Below, piece after piece: positions 8,700 through 15,394 of a DNA stretch of 64,000 nucleotides. Source of the DNA: UBA1127 sp034422455 (lineage in GTDB: Bacteria > Chloroflexota > Dehalococcoidia > Lucifugimonadales > UBA1127); the NCBI GenBank assembly GCA_034422455.1, contig DAOUJQ010000003.1, forward strand, positions 1 through 64,000, written 5' to 3'. The stretch's first letter is position 1, and the number at the start of each line of letters is the position of its first letter. Below the pieces are notes generated by a model. The model was not told the origin of the DNA. It made no database searches and saw nothing but the letters and a program-made list of their open reading frames with translations. A program made the position numbers and the translations under genes.

Positions 8700-8897
8700 G
8701 TGGATGAGAAACTTGAGTTCACGCTAAACATCCTTGCTCCTTCAATTCCACAAGGCCTACGCATAATTGATAAGAAGGGCTGGACCGGACTAGGGTTGTC
8801 CTTCACCCGAAAGATGTATGCGACTGTAAAGGGTCGCCCTGAACTTAGGCGTCCCGGTGTCTATATCCTGTGGGGGCTACCTACTTCACGATCCTAA
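8700..8897 (+). pseudogene. 5' fragment of a GIY-YIG nuclease gene
   Basis: A GTG start with GGGAGG 7 bases upstream gives 65 residues. They include GLRIIDKKGWTGLGLSF and then RPGVYILWG, the start of a GIY-YIG nuclease domain (G-V/I-Y ... Y-I/V-x-x-G). The similarity stops right after YILWG; the frame reads a few unrelated residues and ends at TAA, exactly where the 3' end of the convergent restriction endonuclease gene begins. The rest of the GIY-YIG domain is not found in the window. The simplest reading is a gene cut short when the restriction-modification genes arrived or rearranged. The base composition is AT-richer than the SDR gene on its left. Confidence 0.6.
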
Positions 8898-9343
8898 AGC
8901 TGACCTCTAGATACGAACCGTTGAAACTCGCCAAGGCTGAAAACGTGCCGCAGCATATTGTTCCCCGCTTGGCCCCGCAGCCATTGCTCGGACCCCTTGG
9001 AGTACCCGCCACCGTCCAGCACGATGATGGAGGGGTACCCGCTCTGCTGGATGTTCAGCACCTCGAATGGGTACTTTTCGTCGACGCTCCCACCCGATGC
9101 TTGCCATTTGCACTGGATGCACAAACAACCCGGCCACTTCACGGGGTGGTAGAGGATCAGGTCCACGCGTCGCGACTTGCCGTAGATGTCCCGCCCAACC
9201 GTGCATTGGCGCGTGTAGATAAGCTGGCCCAACTCGCGCATTGCGAAGAAGAAGCCATGCGGCACGTAGCTGTAGCCTACGTCCTCAATGAGGCCCGTCA
9301 CGTTGTCCTCGAGCATGGAGCCCGTCGCGTTCGCTCTAGGCAT
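8894..9343 (-). CDS. Putative type II restriction endonuclease, PD-(D/E)XK type
   Basis: 149 residues. The pattern RRVDLILYHP followed by CLCIQCKWQ gives D61 and Q77-x-K79, a QxK variant of the PD-(D/E)XK nuclease core, followed by GGSVDEKYPFEVLN, a segment often seen after the core in small restriction enzymes. Its ATG overlaps the stop of the upstream adenine methyltransferase by 8 bases, so the two are translationally coupled and almost certainly form a restriction-modification system. The cut site is unknown; GATC-containing sites are a reasonable guess from the methyltransferase family. Its stop overlaps the stop of the convergent GIY-YIG fragment. The protein is short but complete for a simple nuclease. 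Confidence 0.7.
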   Translation of the reverse strand: MPRANATGSMLEDNVTGLIEDVGYSYVPHGFFFAMRELGQLIYTRQCTVGRDIYGKSRRVDLILYHPVKWPGCLCIQCKWQASGGSVDEKYPFEVLNIQQSGYPSIIVLDGGGYSKGSEQWLRGQAGNNMLRHVFSLGEFQRFVSRGQL

Positions 9344-10145
9344 AGGTCGTTATCAGCAGCTCCGCCGCCGCGCCCCTTCCATCGGGCTTGCAGTTGATGT
9401 TTCGGGGGGCCGCTACCTCGTGGATGATGAAGGGTGGGTTTGCGTAGAGGGATCGCATAAGAGGCGTGTCGGCGTTGGAAACCATCACCGATGCCCCAAG
9501 GCTGTGCCAGCGCAAGACTGCATCCCGCAGCCGCTTCTGATCAGCCTCGCCGAACCCCCCAGCGTCGTAGTTGGCGAACGTCCCATGGTAGGGCGGATCG
9601 CAGTAGACGAAATCTTGTGGGCCTGGCGCCACTTGCTCAGCAAAGTCCCCAAAGGTCACACGGGCCTTTTGCAGGACCTCGCTCGCATTATGTAGGTTCG
9701 GGGCGTCGCAAATGACGGGATTGGCGTACCGGCCTTGCGGAACGTTGAACTCCCCGCGCTTGTTGACGCGGTATAGGCCGTTGAAGCAGGTCTTGTTCAG
9801 GTAGATGAACCGCGCCGCAACCTCTACCGCGTCCGGCGAGTGAATCATCTTGCGCACCCGTTTGTAGTGGCCCTTCTGCGCGTGTTGTTTCGCGTGGTGT
9901 TCTAATCGATCAATGAGGCTGTCGCACTTGGTCTTGACGATCTGGTAGGTCAAGGCCAACTCCGCGTTCACGTCGGAGAGGCGCGCGCTGGCAATGCGGC
10001 TGTCCAGCGCGAAGAACACCGCGCCGCCGCCGACGAACGGCTCCCAATAGGTCGCTATCGTGTTGGGTAGCAGCTTGGCGATGTCGGGAATCAGGGTGCG
10101 CTTGCCGCCGGCCCACTTCAGAAATGGACGCGCACGGACAGCCAT
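9336..10145 (-). CDS. DNA adenine methyltransferase (Dam/DpnM-like, D12 class)
   Basis: N6-adenine methyltransferase of the alpha/D12 class: SAM-binding PFLKWAGGKRTL at the start, YWEPFVGGGAVFFAL, the family block RFIYLNKTCFNGLYRVN, then the catalytic DPPY in FVYCDPPYHG. This block is shared by Dam, M.DpnII and M.EcoRV-type enzymes, which methylate GATC or GATATC. The ATG at 10145 gives 269 residues, the family length. The frame is open upstream to a TTG at 10259, and a GTG at 10187 has GAGAGG 9 bases before it, so the start is uncertain. It protects the host from the overlapping endonuclease gene. Upstream lie nine GATC sites in 90 bp, which suggests feedback control. Confidence 0.88.
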   Translation of the reverse strand: MAVRARPFLKWAGGKRTLIPDIAKLLPNTIATYWEPFVGGGAVFFALDSRIASARLSDVNAELALTYQIVKTKCDSLIDRLEHHAKQHAQKGHYKRVRKMIHSPDAVEVAARFIYLNKTCFNGLYRVNKRGEFNVPQGRYANPVICDAPNLHNASEVLQKARVTFGDFAEQVAPGPQDFVYCDPPYHGTFANYDAGGFGEADQKRLRDAVLRWHSLGASVMVSNADTPLMRSLYANPPFIIHEVAAPRNINCKPDGRGAAAELLITTYA

Positions 10146-10253
10146 TTGATCAATGACTTTGTCAGCAGACGTAATTCTCGGCGCCACAGAACCCCACCTC
10201 TCCACAACACCCAGCGGTCGCCCAGACGGTTTATTACGAATTTCGGAATTGTC

Positions 10254-10343
10254 GATCAAAGCATGATCGGATTCGTCGGCGATCGATCCTTGATCACTTG
10301 GCGTAAGAGATCAAGGGGTTGTGATCGAGATCACAAGCAGATC
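10254..10343. promoter_or_regulatory. GATC-cluster control region of the restriction-modification genes
   Basis: Nine GATC sites lie in 90 bp, starting at 10254, 10265, 10281, 10285, 10292, 10309, 10323, 10329 and 10340; chance expectation is about 0.35. A tenth lies at 10148. Two perfect inverted repeats are built from them: CCTTGATC (10288-10295) with GATCAAGG (10309-10316), and GTGATC-GA-GATCAC (10321-10334). The region separates the methyltransferase from the divergent oppF gene. It is a likely promoter/operator in which methylation of GATC, or a bound protein, controls expression. Confidence 0.6.
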
Positions 10344-10424
10344 TGAGTGGGTATTTCGGGAATAGGAGGGCAGAAGCTACAAGACCTCGCGTGGTCAGGT
10401 GCCGTGTGGCACAATGGACGGGTT

Positions 10425-11414
10425 ATGACTACGAGTGCCAACGTGGGTGGGCTGCTGGAGGTGCGGGACCTCCAGGTGCATTACCCGATCACGACGGGGC
10501 TGTTCCAGCGCAAGGTTGGGGCGGTGAAGGCCGTCGACAACGTGAGCTTCAGCATCGCGAAGGGGGAGACGCTGGGGCTGGTGGGGGAGAGCGGCTGCGG
10601 GAAGACGAGCATGGCCCGCAGCATCGTGCAACTGGTGAAGCCGACCGGGGGCCAGATCTTCTTCGACGGGCACGACCTGACGCAGCTCAAGGGCGGCGCC
10701 ATGCGGGCGATGTACCGCCGGGTGCAGTTCATCTTCCAGGACCCGTACGGGTCGCTGGACCCGCGAATGACGGCGGGCGACATCATCGGCGAGCCGCTGC
10801 AGGTGCACAAGCTGACCAAGGGCAGGGGCGCGTACCAGGGCCGCATCGGGGAGCTGCTGTCGCTGGTGGGGCTGAACCCGTACATGGCCGGGCGGTACCC
10901 GCACGAGTTCAGCGGCGGGCAGCGGCAGCGGATCGGCATCGCGCGGGCGCTGGCGGTCGAGCCGGAGCTGCTGGTGTGCGACGAGCCGGTGTCGGCGCTG
11001 GACGTGTCGGTGCAGGCGCAGATCATCAACCTGCTGGAGGACCTGCAGGAGCAGTTCGGGCTGACGTACCTGTTCATCGCGCACGACCTGTCGCTGGTGC
11101 GGCACATCAGCCACCGGGTGGCGGTGATGTACCTGGGGAAGCTGGTGGAGGTGGCGGAGAGCGAGGAGCTGTTCGCGAACCCGCTGCACCCGTACACGCA
11201 GGCGCTGATGTCGGCGATCCCGCTGCCGGACCCGATCGAGGAGGCGACGCGGGAGCGCATCGTGCTGCCGGGGGAGCCGCCGAGCCCGGCGAACCCGCCG
11301 GCGGGGTGCGTGTTCCACCCGCGATGCCCCATCGCCATCGACGAGTGCTCGGCGGGCGAGCCGGAGCTGCGCGAGGTGTCGCCGGGGCACTGGGCGGCGT
11401 GCATCCGAGTGTAG
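10425..11414 (+). CDS. oppF: Oligopeptide/dipeptide ABC transporter ATP-binding protein
   Basis: 329 residues from the ATG at 10425; a longer frame upstream lacks family similarity. It is the ATPase subunit of a peptide-type importer: Walker A GLVGESGCGKTS, Q-loop IFQDPYGSLDPR, signature FSGGQRQRIGIARAL, Walker B LLVCDEPVSALDVS and the H-loop IAHDLS. The C-terminal oligo_HPY extension is present, PLHPYTQALMSAIP and the cysteine-rich GCVFHPRCPIAIDECSAG. The NPYMAGRYPHEFSGG segment resembles OppF rather than OppD. No permease, binding protein or OppD partner lies nearby, so it is an orphan here and must work with subunits encoded elsewhere. No clear ribosome site is visible. Confidence 0.88.
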   Translation: MTTSANVGGLLEVRDLQVHYPITTGLFQRKVGAVKAVDNVSFSIAKGETLGLVGESGCGKTSMARSIVQLVKPTGGQIFFDGHDLTQLKGGAMRAMYRRVQFIFQDPYGSLDPRMTAGDIIGEPLQVHKLTKGRGAYQGRIGELLSLVGLNPYMAGRYPHEFSGGQRQRIGIARALAVEPELLVCDEPVSALDVSVQAQIINLLEDLQEQFGLTYLFIAHDLSLVRHISHRVAVMYLGKLVEVAESEELFANPLHPYTQALMSAIPLPDPIEEATRERIVLPGEPPSPANPPAGCVFHPRCPIAIDECSAGEPELREVSPGHWAACIRV

Positions 11415-11432
11415 GCCCCCACCCCTCACCAC

Positions 11433-11470
11433 GCCGCCCCTCTGGGTTCCTGCCTCCGCAGGAACGACGA
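11433..11470 (+). repeat. Palindromic REP-like repeat
   Basis: CCCCTCTGGG followed by TTCCTGC-CTCC-GCAGGAA and CGACGA. The same unit recurs at about 7247, 11910, 12985, 13083, 13767, 13831, 15206, 20083, 22392, 23044, 26332, 33038 and 52305, with stem changes that keep pairing (TTCCTGC/GCAGGAA or TTCCCGC/GCGGGAA). Confidence 0.75.
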
Positions 11471-11545
11471 AGAGGACGATGGCATTAGTCCCGTGTTCTG
11501 GTATGCTGGTGACGATTCGCAGCAGCGACGAGAGGGAAATCGAGA

Positions 11546-11890
11546 ATGGCGAGCTACATCCTGCTCCTGACCCTGACGCCGGAGGGGCGCGAGAAGATGA
11601 TGCGCGACCCCGGGTCCGTGCACGAGGCGCAGGACCAGATCCGGGTGCCGGCGACGTACGTGCTGGGTCAGTATGCGGTGCTGGGTCAGTACGACTTCAT
11701 CTACATCGTGGAGGCGCCGGACAACGACGCGGTGGCGCGGTTCTCGCTGGAGCTGGGCGTGATGGCGGGCGTACACGTGGTGACGATGCCGGCGATCCCG
11801 CTCGCGCGGTTCGAGGCGCCACGCCGGCCGGACACGGGCGACGTGCTGGAGCAGCTGGACATCACGCTGCCCGGTCAAGGGGTCATCTGA
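11546..11890 (+). CDS. GYD domain-containing protein
   Basis: 114 residues. It matches the GYD family, small alpha/beta ferredoxin-like proteins related to the Lrp/AsnC ligand-binding fold: MASYILLLTLTPEG at the start and the diagnostic LGQYDFIYIVEAPDNDAV with a following ARFSLELGVMAGVHVVTMPAI. The function is not known. A possible role as a small-molecule-binding or stress-associated dimer is an inference from fold alone. GAGAGGGA precedes the ATG. It is monocistronic, ending in a perfect hairpin 63 bases after the stop. Confidence 0.75.
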   Translation: MASYILLLTLTPEGREKMMRDPGSVHEAQDQIRVPATYVLGQYAVLGQYDFIYIVEAPDNDAVARFSLELGVMAGVHVVTMPAIPLARFEAPRRPDTGDVLEQLDITLPGQGVI

Positions 11891-11953
11891 CGGGGCGCCC
11901 CGCATCCCCGCCCCTCTGGGTTCCCGCCTGCGCGGGAACGACGAAAGGCGACA

Positions 11954-11987
11954 AGAGGCCGCTCACCTATCTGGGTGAGCGGCCTCT
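11954..11987. terminator. Bidirectional hairpin terminator
   Basis: A perfect 14-bp stem (AGAGGCCGCTCACC with GGTGAGCGGCCTCT) and a 6-base loop between two convergent genes (GYD protein and SDR), so it probably ends transcription from both sides. A REP-like palindrome lies just to its left at about 11910-11944. Confidence 0.75.
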
Positions 11988-12017
11988 CTGCTTGCGACAG
12001 GTTGGCGGTCGCTTGGG

Positions 12018-12938
12018 CTACATGCGGCCGGCGGCCTGGAGGGCGGCGATGTCCTCGGCGACGCCCCAGGTCTCGAAGCCGCCGTAGCCGTTCTCCTGGT
12101 TCCAGTCCATGGCGGCAATCCAGCGGCCGGTGATGCCCTCGGCGTCCTGCTCGGCGAGGTGGAGGGCGAGGGGGACGACGTTGTCGGCGCGGACGCGGCG
12201 GGGGATGAAGGGGGTGTTGGTGGGGCTCATGCGCTGGCGGATGGCGTTGCGGACGGCCTCCTGCTCGTCGGAGCCGGTGGTGGCCGTGTGGCCGGGCAGG
12301 AGGACGTTGACGGCGATGTTGGTGCCTCGGAGCTCCTCGGCCAGGTAGATGCACATGGCGCCGAGGGCCATCTTGGCGGGCTGGTAGGGGCCCTCACGGC
12401 TCATGCCGAAGCGGAGGCCGGGTCGGGCGTTCTCGTCGCCGGTGGCCGCCGGGTGGGCGTTGAGGATCTGGCCGGAGGCGGAGGTGATGATGCTGCCGCG
12501 GCCCTTCTCCAGCATGGGCTGGATGAAGCGCTTGATCACGCGCAGGTTGCCGAAGACGTGGGTGTCGAACATGCGCTGCCAGTCGTTGACCTCGGTCTCG
12601 AGGACGGTGACGCTGCCGTGGGTCTCGTGGTAGAGGTCGCGCTGGCGGGTGCCGCCGTTGCAGATGAGGACGTCGACGGTGCCGAACTTGCCGATGGTCT
12701 CACGGTAGACCTGGTCGACGTGGGCCTGGACGGTGATGTCCATGACGGCGGTGTGGACGTTGGGGTTGCCCTGGAGCTCGCCGAGGAAGTCCTCGGTGTC
12801 GTTGGAGAAGCCGGTGGGGACCCAGGAGAGGTCGGTTGCGACGACCTTGGCGCCCTCGCGGAGGAACCCGCGGACCATCTCGCGACCCATGCCTCGCGCG
12901 CCGCCGGTGATGACGACGACCTTGCCTTCGACTGACAT
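12018..12938 (-). CDS. SDR family oxidoreductase
   Basis: 306 residues, longer than the usual 250. The nucleotide-binding motif is VVVITGGARGMGREM; the dinucleotide fold continues with LICNGGTRQRD where NNAG is usual (here CNGG). The active-site segment reads ITSASGQILNAHP and later GPYQPAKMALGAM, giving Ser and YxxxK (YQPAK). The C-terminus ends with ITGRWIAAMDWNQENGYGG. AGGAGG 6 bases before the ATG fixes the start. The substrate is unknown; the length and NGG variant resemble SDRs of catabolic gene sets. The neighbours are a convergent GYD protein and a VOC protein on the same strand 254 bases upstream. Confidence 0.85.
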   Translation of the reverse strand: MSVEGKVVVITGGARGMGREMVRGFLREGAKVVATDLSWVPTGFSNDTEDFLGELQGNPNVHTAVMDITVQAHVDQVYRETIGKFGTVDVLICNGGTRQRDLYHETHGSVTVLETEVNDWQRMFDTHVFGNLRVIKRFIQPMLEKGRGSIITSASGQILNAHPAATGDENARPGLRFGMSREGPYQPAKMALGAMCIYLAEELRGTNIAVNVLLPGHTATTGSDEQEAVRNAIRQRMSPTNTPFIPRRVRADNVVPLALHLAEQDAEGITGRWIAAMDWNQENGYGGFETWGVAEDIAALQAAGRM

Positions 12939-13192
12939 TGCCTTCCTCCTGTTGTGTTTGGGGGCGGGAACCCCCTCCCCGCACCACCCCTCTGGGTTCC
13001 TGCCTTCGCAGGAACGACGGTAGCGAGGGATGCGGGTGGGCGACCACAAGGGTCACCCCTACGGCGGCCCCTCCTCGCTCCGCGCCGCCCCTCTGGGTTC
13101 CTGCCTGCGCAGGAACGACCGAGTGCGCCTCTGGGCGAACTGCCCCGCCATTCGCCCTTCGATTTCCCTCAGGGCGAACGGGCTGTCATCTC
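12939..13192 (+). repeat. Repeat-filled spacer between SDR and VOC genes
   Basis: Two REP-like palindromes (12985-13020 with TTCCTGC/GCAGGAA, and 13083-13120), one GGGCGACC-type unit ending CCCCTAC near 13042, and a variant ending CTCAGGGCGAACGG near 13158. The ribosome site of the SDR gene lies at the left end. Confidence 0.65.
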
Positions 13193-13582
13193 TTACCTGG
13201 CTGGGCCGGGGTCGTCGACGTAGGTGTGGGTGATGACCTCCCAGAGGTGCTTGTCGAGGTCCTGGAAGTAGAAGCCGCGGCCCGAATGGCGGTGGTTGAT
13301 CTCCATGTCGTCGTGGGAGCGGGGGCCGCTGCCGTAGGGAATGCCCTCGGCCTGCACACGGGAGAGGATGGCGTCGAACTCCTCGTCGGAAGCGAGCAGG
13401 GCGTAGTGGCGGGCGTCGAAGCCCTCCTTGTTGTCCCAGTCGAAGCTGAGGGTGTCGTTGATCTTCAGCGGCGCGAAGTGGCCCCAGGGACCCTGGTACT
13501 CGATGCCCAGCATCTTCGACATGAAGCGCACGCCGGCTTCCTTGTCCCTGGACGGTACGATGGTGTGGTCAAGGCTCAGCAT
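13193..13582 (-). CDS. VOC family (glyoxalase/dioxygenase fold) protein
   Basis: 129 residues, one paired beta-alpha-beta-beta-beta module set. The start LSLDHTIVPSRD places His6 as the first metal ligand; the middle contains ARHYALLASDEEFDAI and the end FYFQDLDKHLWEVITHTY with Glu in the usual last-ligand position. This is the vicinal oxygen chelate fold used by glyoxalase I, extradiol dioxygenases and fosfomycin-type proteins; the reaction cannot be told. AAGGAGG about 8 bases before the ATG supports the start. It may act with the neighbouring SDR and MetE-like genes, all on the minus strand but separated by repeats. Confidence 0.8.
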   Translation of the reverse strand: MLSLDHTIVPSRDKEAGVRFMSKMLGIEYQGPWGHFAPLKINDTLSFDWDNKEGFDARHYALLASDEEFDAILSRVQAEGIPYGSGPRSHDDMEINHRHSGRGFYFQDLDKHLWEVITHTYVDDPGPAR

Positions 13583-13884
13583 TTCCGTGTCCTCCTTCCC
13601 TTGGCACGTTTGTCCAATTATTACCCTACTGTTGCGTCGACCGCTATCCCCCACCCTTCGACAAGCTCAGGGCGAACGGGGGGTGCTCCCGCTTGTCTGC
13701 GGCACGGCCCTTCGAGAACCTCAGGGTGATCGGATTCGCGAATCGCCCGTATGCCCCTCACCCCCGCCACCCCTCTGGGTTCCCGCCTGCGCGGGAACGA
13801 CGGAAGGGTCGGGGCGCCCCTCACCCGAGCCGCCCCTCTGGATTCCCGCCTGCGCGGGAATGACGGAAGGGCCGGCGGCGCCTG
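13583..13884 (+). repeat. Repeat-filled spacer
   Basis: About 300 bases without a gene. It holds two units of the CTCAGGG family (near 13657 and 13706) and two REP-like palindromes in tandem (13767-13803 and 13831-13867), both with the TTCCCGC/GCGGGAA stem. Nothing else is seen. Confidence 0.65.
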
Positions 13885-15066
13885 TTATCCCCAGAGCTTT
13901 TTGGTCGCGATCTCGGCGCCGGCGGCCATGGCGCGCATCTTGGCCCAGGCGATGTCCGGGTAGACGCGGTTGCCGTAACCGCAGTCCGTGCCGGCGATGA
14001 CGTTCTCCTTACCCATGATGTTGGCGTAGGTGATGATGCGGTCGGCGACGAGCTCCGGGGGCTCGACGGTGGTGGTCTTGTGGGCGATTACGCCGGGGAT
14101 GTAGATCTTGTCGTCGGGGAACTTGAGTTCGTCCCAGACCTGGTAGTCGAGGACGTGCTGGGCGTCGGCGGCCTCGACGGAGTAGGCCTGGGCCTTGACG
14201 CGGAGCATGATGTCCGCGGTGTGCCGGAAGTGCAGGTCGGTCACGTGGGGGGTGTGCCAGCTTCCCCAGCAGGTGTGGTAGCGGATCTGCTCCTCCGGGA
14301 CGTTGCGCAGGGAGTAGTTGAGGGCGTCTATGCGGAGGGTGACGTACTTGCGGTACTCCTCGATGCTGATGGGGGGCCAGAACATGCAGAAGGCGTCGAC
14401 GAGGTCCGGGTCGTCGATCTGGAGGATGAAGCCGGCGTCGGCAACGGCCTCGTAGTCGGCGCGGAAGAACTCGGCCATGGCATAGACGTACTCTTCCTCT
14501 GTGGCGTAGTACTCGTTCCAGAGGGAGTGGCCGAGCCAGCCGCAGCTGATGATGGGGAAGAAGAAGTCCTCGACGCTGTGGCCTGCCTCCTCGACGGCGG
14601 ACTTGATGAGGGCGACCTCGCGGTCTGAGGTCTCGCGACCCTTGGGCTCCATCGGGCCGCTGACGACCCAGCGGTGGGTCGCCCTGGGGTTGTCCTGGCC
14701 GGGCATGGGGGTGTTGCCGACGCGGTCATAGACGGCGTAGAAGTCGTTGAAGTCACCGTTGTGGCGCTCGGCCATGGTGTTGAGCATGGTGATGGGCTCT
14801 TCTGGCTCGGCGAGGCGGGAGGTGACGCCGGTGGAGCGGGCGTCGAAGTAGGCCTGGTCGCGGCCCTTCCAGAACTCGCCGTCGCTGTGGATGTCGTTCT
14901 TGAGGTCGACCTGGCGGCGGATGGCCTCCTTGACGCCGTCCTTGACGAGCTCGTCGGCGCGGGCCTGGTCGCCGGCGGCGCGGGCGGCGCGGAGGGACTC
15001 CATGTTGCTGGGGTTGGGCAGCCGGCCCGCGTGGGTGGTCAGGATCCGGTCGGTGCTGCGTTTCAT
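13885..15066 (-). CDS. MetE-like (cobalamin-independent methionine synthase fold) protein
   Basis: 393 residues; start at the ATG preceded by GAGGAGG. It belongs to the UROD/MetE-like TIM-barrel superfamily. The start RILTTHAGRLPNP and HSDGEFWKGRD resemble the C-terminal catalytic half of MetE. The candidate zinc/thiol ligands are in IRYHTCWGSWHTPH and the late AGTDCGYGNR, with Glu in YSVEAADAQH. It lacks the MetE N-terminal half. Such stand-alone proteins transfer methyl groups between small thiols and other carriers; the real substrates are unknown and need not be methionine. No cobalamin or SAM riboswitch is visible upstream. It sits in a run of minus-strand catabolic-looking genes. Confidence 0.8.
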   Translation of the reverse strand: MKRSTDRILTTHAGRLPNPSNMESLRAARAAGDQARADELVKDGVKEAIRRQVDLKNDIHSDGEFWKGRDQAYFDARSTGVTSRLAEPEEPITMLNTMAERHNGDFNDFYAVYDRVGNTPMPGQDNPRATHRWVVSGPMEPKGRETSDREVALIKSAVEEAGHSVEDFFFPIISCGWLGHSLWNEYYATEEEYVYAMAEFFRADYEAVADAGFILQIDDPDLVDAFCMFWPPISIEEYRKYVTLRIDALNYSLRNVPEEQIRYHTCWGSWHTPHVTDLHFRHTADIMLRVKAQAYSVEAADAQHVLDYQVWDELKFPDDKIYIPGVIAHKTTTVEPPELVADRIITYANIMGKENVIAGTDCGYGNRVYPDIAWAKMRAMAAGAEIATKKLWG

Positions 15067-15394
15067 AGGGTGTGCCTCCTCTTGTCGTTGGCCTCCCCCG
15101 GTGTGCGCGAGGCGCGGCGCTACTGCGGCGCGCTTGCGGCGCGCGTAGGCTAGCACCAGCGGGCGCGAGGGTCAACGATGCGGGGGCTGCCACCCCGCCT
15201 TGCCCCGCCCCTCTGGGTTCCTGCCTGCGCAGGAACGACGGATGGTGGGCGGGGGAGATGACGGCTTGATCTGCCACAGGCATACCTCTCCACGTTGCCC
15301 CTGGACACCTGCCCCGTATCGGGGTACGGGGCAGGCTTCGTCGGGAAGGCGAAGTGTGCGTGCGGACGGCTTCCGTATGCTACGATTGAGGCGT
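15067..15394. other. Spacer between the MetE-like gene and lepA
   Basis: Contains the MetE-like gene's ribosome site, one REP-like palindrome (15206-15242), a hairpin CCCCGTA-loop-TACGGGG (about 15312-15331) and, near 15376-15386, an AT-richer stretch with TATGCT/TACGAT that could be the lepA -10. No riboswitch or small gene is seen. Confidence 0.55.

Noticed and set aside
10254..10343. GATC cluster as an oriC-like sequence
   Set aside because: No DnaA boxes or AT-rich unwinding region; the position next to a Dam-like methyltransferase explains it better.
10391..11488. Other-frame open reading through oppF, on both strands
   Set aside because: The frame with Walker A, signature and oligo_HPY motifs is the real gene; the others are composition artefacts.
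15067..15394. Cobalamin or SAM riboswitch upstream of the MetE-like gene
   Set aside because: The 5' region holds only the ribosome site and repeats; no B12-box or SAM-I core was seen.
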